Positions 12,946-15,007 of a stretch of DNA of 15,007 bases are shown piece after piece. The first letter of the stretch is position 1, and every line of letters begins with the position of its first letter. The stretch is from positions 1 through 15,007 of the forward strand of contig CAYVNU010000027.1 in NCBI GenBank assembly GCA_964453265.1. Reading direction: 5' to 3'. Position numbers and translations under genes: made by a program. Below the pieces are notes generated by a model that saw nothing but the letters and a program-made list of their open reading frames with translations, did not search any database and was not told the origin of the DNA. This DNA is from CAYVNU01 sp964453265 (GTDB lineage Bacteria; Patescibacteriota; Doudnabacteria; UBA920).

Positions 12946-14046
12946 NNNNNNNNNNNNNNNNNNNNNNNNNNNNNNNNNNNNNNNNNNNNNNNNNNNNNNN
13001 NNNNNNNNNNNNNNNNNNNNNNNNNNNNNNNNNNNNNNNNNNNNNACCAATATACCTAAGGCGATTAGTTTACCTAAAGATTGTAAAAATACCGCAGTAA
13101 AGCCAAAAACTAATGCCAGGGACCATAAAATTGCCACAGTTTGGCGTTGGGAAAAACCTAGGTCAAGCAGCCTAAAATGCAGGTGTTTGCGGTCAGCTCT
13201 AAAAGGACTGGTTTTGTACCATAACCTTCTTGTAATAACCCAGGCGACATCTAAAATTGGTATGCCCATAACTAACAATGCCGTGGCAATTTTACCGCCA
13301 AGAATAATTGAAATTATTCCCAGCATAAAACCTAAAAAGGTACTACCACCTTCGCCTAAAAAAATAGAAGCCGGATTAAAATTATAAAGCAAAAAACCGG
13401 CAATGCTGCCGCAAAATATTATGGCAATGCTGGCGGTTATATTTTGATTAATGTGCGGCAAAAGAGAAAGTAAAAATAAAGTTAAACCGCCAATTAATGA
13501 AATGCCACTACATAAGCCGTCTAGTCCGTCTAGAAACTTGGTGGTGTAAATCATGCCCATGAGCCAGATCCACGAAAATAAACTGCCAACTGTTAAGTGC
13601 CAATTGCCAATAGCCCAGGCATAATCTAAAGCAATAGGTTTGCCAAAAGGGTTGGTAATTTGGTGGATGCTGCTACCAATACCTAGACAAATTGCAACAA
13701 GAGAAGCTAGTGCCGGAAACAGCCAGGCAAATTTTGGCGGCAGTTCGTATTTGTCATCTAAAACCCCGCCAAGTATTAGAATAAATCCGCCAATAAAAAT
13801 TCCCACAAAATATTTTAGAGGCACGGCATTAAAATTCACTTCCCCAAAAAATAAATACGTTACTAAAATAATGCTGAACGATAAATAAATCCCTAAACCT
13901 CCCAGCAATGGAATAGGACGGGAATGAATTTTTCTTTCCGATCTAGGTACATCTAGTATTCCGGTTTTGTGAGCCAGGTTTTTTATAAGCGGAACTAGTA
14001 ACGCGCAAAGTAAAAAACTTACTAAAAAAAGTAAAAGTAAATTCAT
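12922..14046 (-). CDS. Polyprenyl-phosphate sugar-1-phosphate transferase (WecA/MraY family), interrupted by an assembly gap
   Basis: An integral membrane enzyme that moves a sugar-1-phosphate (usually GlcNAc-1-P) from a UDP-sugar to a polyprenyl phosphate, the first step of lipid-linked glycan synthesis. About 333 residues are readable, with roughly ten hydrophobic helices. Family motifs are GGVLDDKYELPP (Asp97, Asp98), TTKFLDGLDGL (168-178, Asp173 and Asp176), NFNPASIFLGEGGSTFLGF (222-240) and DRKHLHFRLLDLG (285-297). Two motifs differ from textbook forms: GEGGS for GDxGS, and HLHFR for HxHHR. The C-terminus lies in a 100-N gap, so the end at 12922 is only what results if the gap length is taken literally. 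It starts 2 nt after the glycosyltransferase stop, implying one operon. Confidence 0.85.
   Translation of the reverse strand: MNLLLLFLVSFLLCALLVPLIKNLAHKTGILDVPRSERKIHSRPIPLLGGLGIYLSFSIILVTYLFFGEVNFNAVPLKYFVGIFIGGFILILGGVLDDKYELPPKFAWLFPALASLVAICLGIGSSIHQITNPFGKPIALDYAWAIGNWHLTVGSLFSWIWLMGMIYTTKFLDGLDGLCSGISLIGGLTLFLLSLLPHINQNITASIAIIFCGSIAGFLLYNFNPASIFLGEGGSTFLGFMLGIISIILGGKIATALLVMGIPILDVAWVITRRLWYKTSPFRADRKHLHFRLLDLGFSQRQTVAILWSLALVFGFTAVFLQSLGKLIALGILXXXXXXXXXXXXXXXXXXXXXXXXXXXXXXXXXXKSKKEHF
12946..13045. other. Assembly gap (100 Ns)
   Basis: A run of exactly 100 N bases, the conventional length for a gap of unknown size. Reading frames should not be carried across it. It removes the C-terminus of the WecA/MraY-family gene and possibly more. 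Confidence 0.98.
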
Positions 14047-14048
14047 AA

Positions 14049-15007
14049 TTAATTTAGGTCTTTGTTGTCAGTTTGCATTTCTTTCATAGAAAGAGCGGTA
14101 TTCTCCCCTTTTCTAGCTTTCGGGGTTACCCAAAACTCCAAGTATTTGCCTAGCATTAGCCTAGTTTGGGCTTCGATGGCCGGGAGGCTGCCAAAAATAA
14201 CTGAGGTTAACGGTACTAAAACCCATTGCAAATACATTGAAATAGTTTTATTTTTTCCGTATTTTTTCGGTCTGGGTGGTAGTAAAACCATATTTATATA
14301 AACACTAAAAATTAAAAACACCAAAGCCGTGTTCATTAAAGTTTTAGTTATAAGTGGTAGGTTAAAGCCTACTACGCTGTTTCTAAATTCATCACCGCCA
14401 ATAAATAAAGGCAGCCAGCCTAATGTAGAAATCATTAAACTCGCTGTGGCCCAATTAAAATTACCCTCAACATATTGGAAAAGTTTGTAAAATTTATCAA
14501 AAACCGGCGCTTTAAGCTTTATTAAAGCTGGTATCAAATGAGGATAATACTCAACATTGTAAGCCCAGCGGCGTTTTTGTTTGTATTGATTTTTTAAAGT
14601 CTGCCAGGTTGTGTCAGCTAAACAAGTATCTAAGCTAATTGGAATAAAAAGCGGCACAACTTGATAGTCTCCGCGGTAATGCAAATAGCATTGCCAAAAT
14701 ATATAGCCGTCTTCGTTCACAATATCTTTTTTCCAAAAGCCGACTTCTACAAGAGCTTTTAAGGTCATGGTATGGGAAGAAAAAGTTCTAAGTCTGTCTG
14801 GGCGAGAACTTTCTGTAAATTGCCAAAAAGAGTTTGAAACAGAAACGACTCGGATAATTGCAGGACTGTCCCAAATGTTGTTGTTGTAAATAGCAATAGG
14901 CTGATAGCTTTTCTGGTAAGGTTTCTCGCTCAATAAAAATTCATACATGACTCTGGCAAAATATTGCGGATGTACTATTGTGTCGGAATCGAAATTTGAA
15001 ACGAGTA
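14049..15007 (-). CDS. Family 2 glycosyltransferase, membrane type (5' end outside window)
   Basis: The coding frame stays open to the right edge, so an ATG at 14948 is internal; reading on upstream gives VSNFDSDTIVHPQYFARVM, which contains the catalytic DxD (DSD). Further on are the acid motif NEDGYIFWQ and KQKRRWAYN, the Q-x-x-RW motif of processive or polysaccharide-type GT2 enzymes. At least three hydrophobic segments follow (starting near FNWATASLMISTLGWLPLFI). It would transfer sugars to a growing chain at the inner membrane. The WecA/MraY-type initiator lies 2 nt downstream, so both likely serve one surface-glycan pathway. The N-terminal UDP-binding part is missing from the window. Confidence 0.88.
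   Translation of the reverse strand, partial: LVSNFDSDTIVHPQYFARVMYEFLLSEKPYQKSYQPIAIYNNNIWDSPAIIRVVSVSNSFWQFTESSRPDRLRTFSSHTMTLKALVEVGFWKKDIVNEDGYIFWQCYLHYRGDYQVVPLFIPISLDTCLADTTWQTLKNQYKQKRRWAYNVEYYPHLIPALIKLKAPVFDKFYKLFQYVEGNFNWATASLMISTLGWLPLFIGGDEFRNSVVGFNLPLITKTLMNTALVFLIFSVYINMVLLPPRPKKYGKNKTISMYLQWVLVPLTSVIFGSLPAIEAQTRLMLGKYLEFWVTPKARKGENTALSMKEMQTDNKDLN

Noticed and set aside
12546..13387. Plus-strand open frames opposite rplU and spanning the N run
   Set aside because: They are antisense shadows of rplU and the transferase, and they stay open partly because Ns contain no stops.

Overview
The window looks like part of an AT-rich, streamlined bacterial genome. The best fit is a member of the Candidate Phyla Radiation (Patescibacteria), probably a metagenome-assembled contig because it contains a run of Ns. 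This placement is inferred from gene style: a threonyl-tRNA synthetase without its TGS domain, LID-less short adenylate kinases, a polyprenyl-phosphate sugar-1-phosphate transferase with GEGGS/HLHFR motifs, a PaaX/Cas2-like protein, and several promoters that sit directly on start codons. No single marker settles it. The standard genetic code fits; TAA, TAG and TGA all serve as stops.

Layout from left to right. A strong hairpin terminator (35-87) ends an upstream unit. A DUF559 endonuclease gene (203-529) follows, held between two G/C-rich inverted repeats, then thrS and a small papain-like/NlpC-like protein. A long bidirectional terminator (2866-2904) separates these from a minus-strand block running adk, divergent adk paralogue, map, a two-helix membrane protein and a proline-rich small protein. 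Within this block the last ~57 bp of map is duplicated on the far side of the membrane-protein gene. Divergently, on plus, come a Kef-type cation/proton antiporter, a PaaX/Cas2-like regulator sandwiched between two near-identical 34-36 bp palindromes, and cysS. After another bidirectional terminator (9835-9866) come a minus-strand small protein, then dnaB and recR on plus. A third bidirectional terminator (12478-12500) is followed by rplU on minus, a 100-N gap, and two cell-envelope genes on minus: a WecA/MraY-family transferase and a family 2 glycosyltransferase that runs off the right edge.

Most genes are housekeeping: two aminoacyl-tRNA synthetases, nucleotide kinase, N-terminal Met removal, replicative helicase, recombination mediator and a ribosomal protein. 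The glycosyltransferase pair would start and build a lipid-linked surface polysaccharide. The accessory-looking parts are the DUF559 unit, the PaaX/Cas2 palindrome unit and the map-tail duplication cassette. The PaaX/Cas2 palindrome unit (7743-8347) is the most likely candidate for something undescribed: a compact one-gene element or autoregulatory module whose flanking palindromes run into its own coding sequence. No tRNA, rRNA, CRISPR array or transposase gene was seen. No gene-free stretch exceeds 300 bases.
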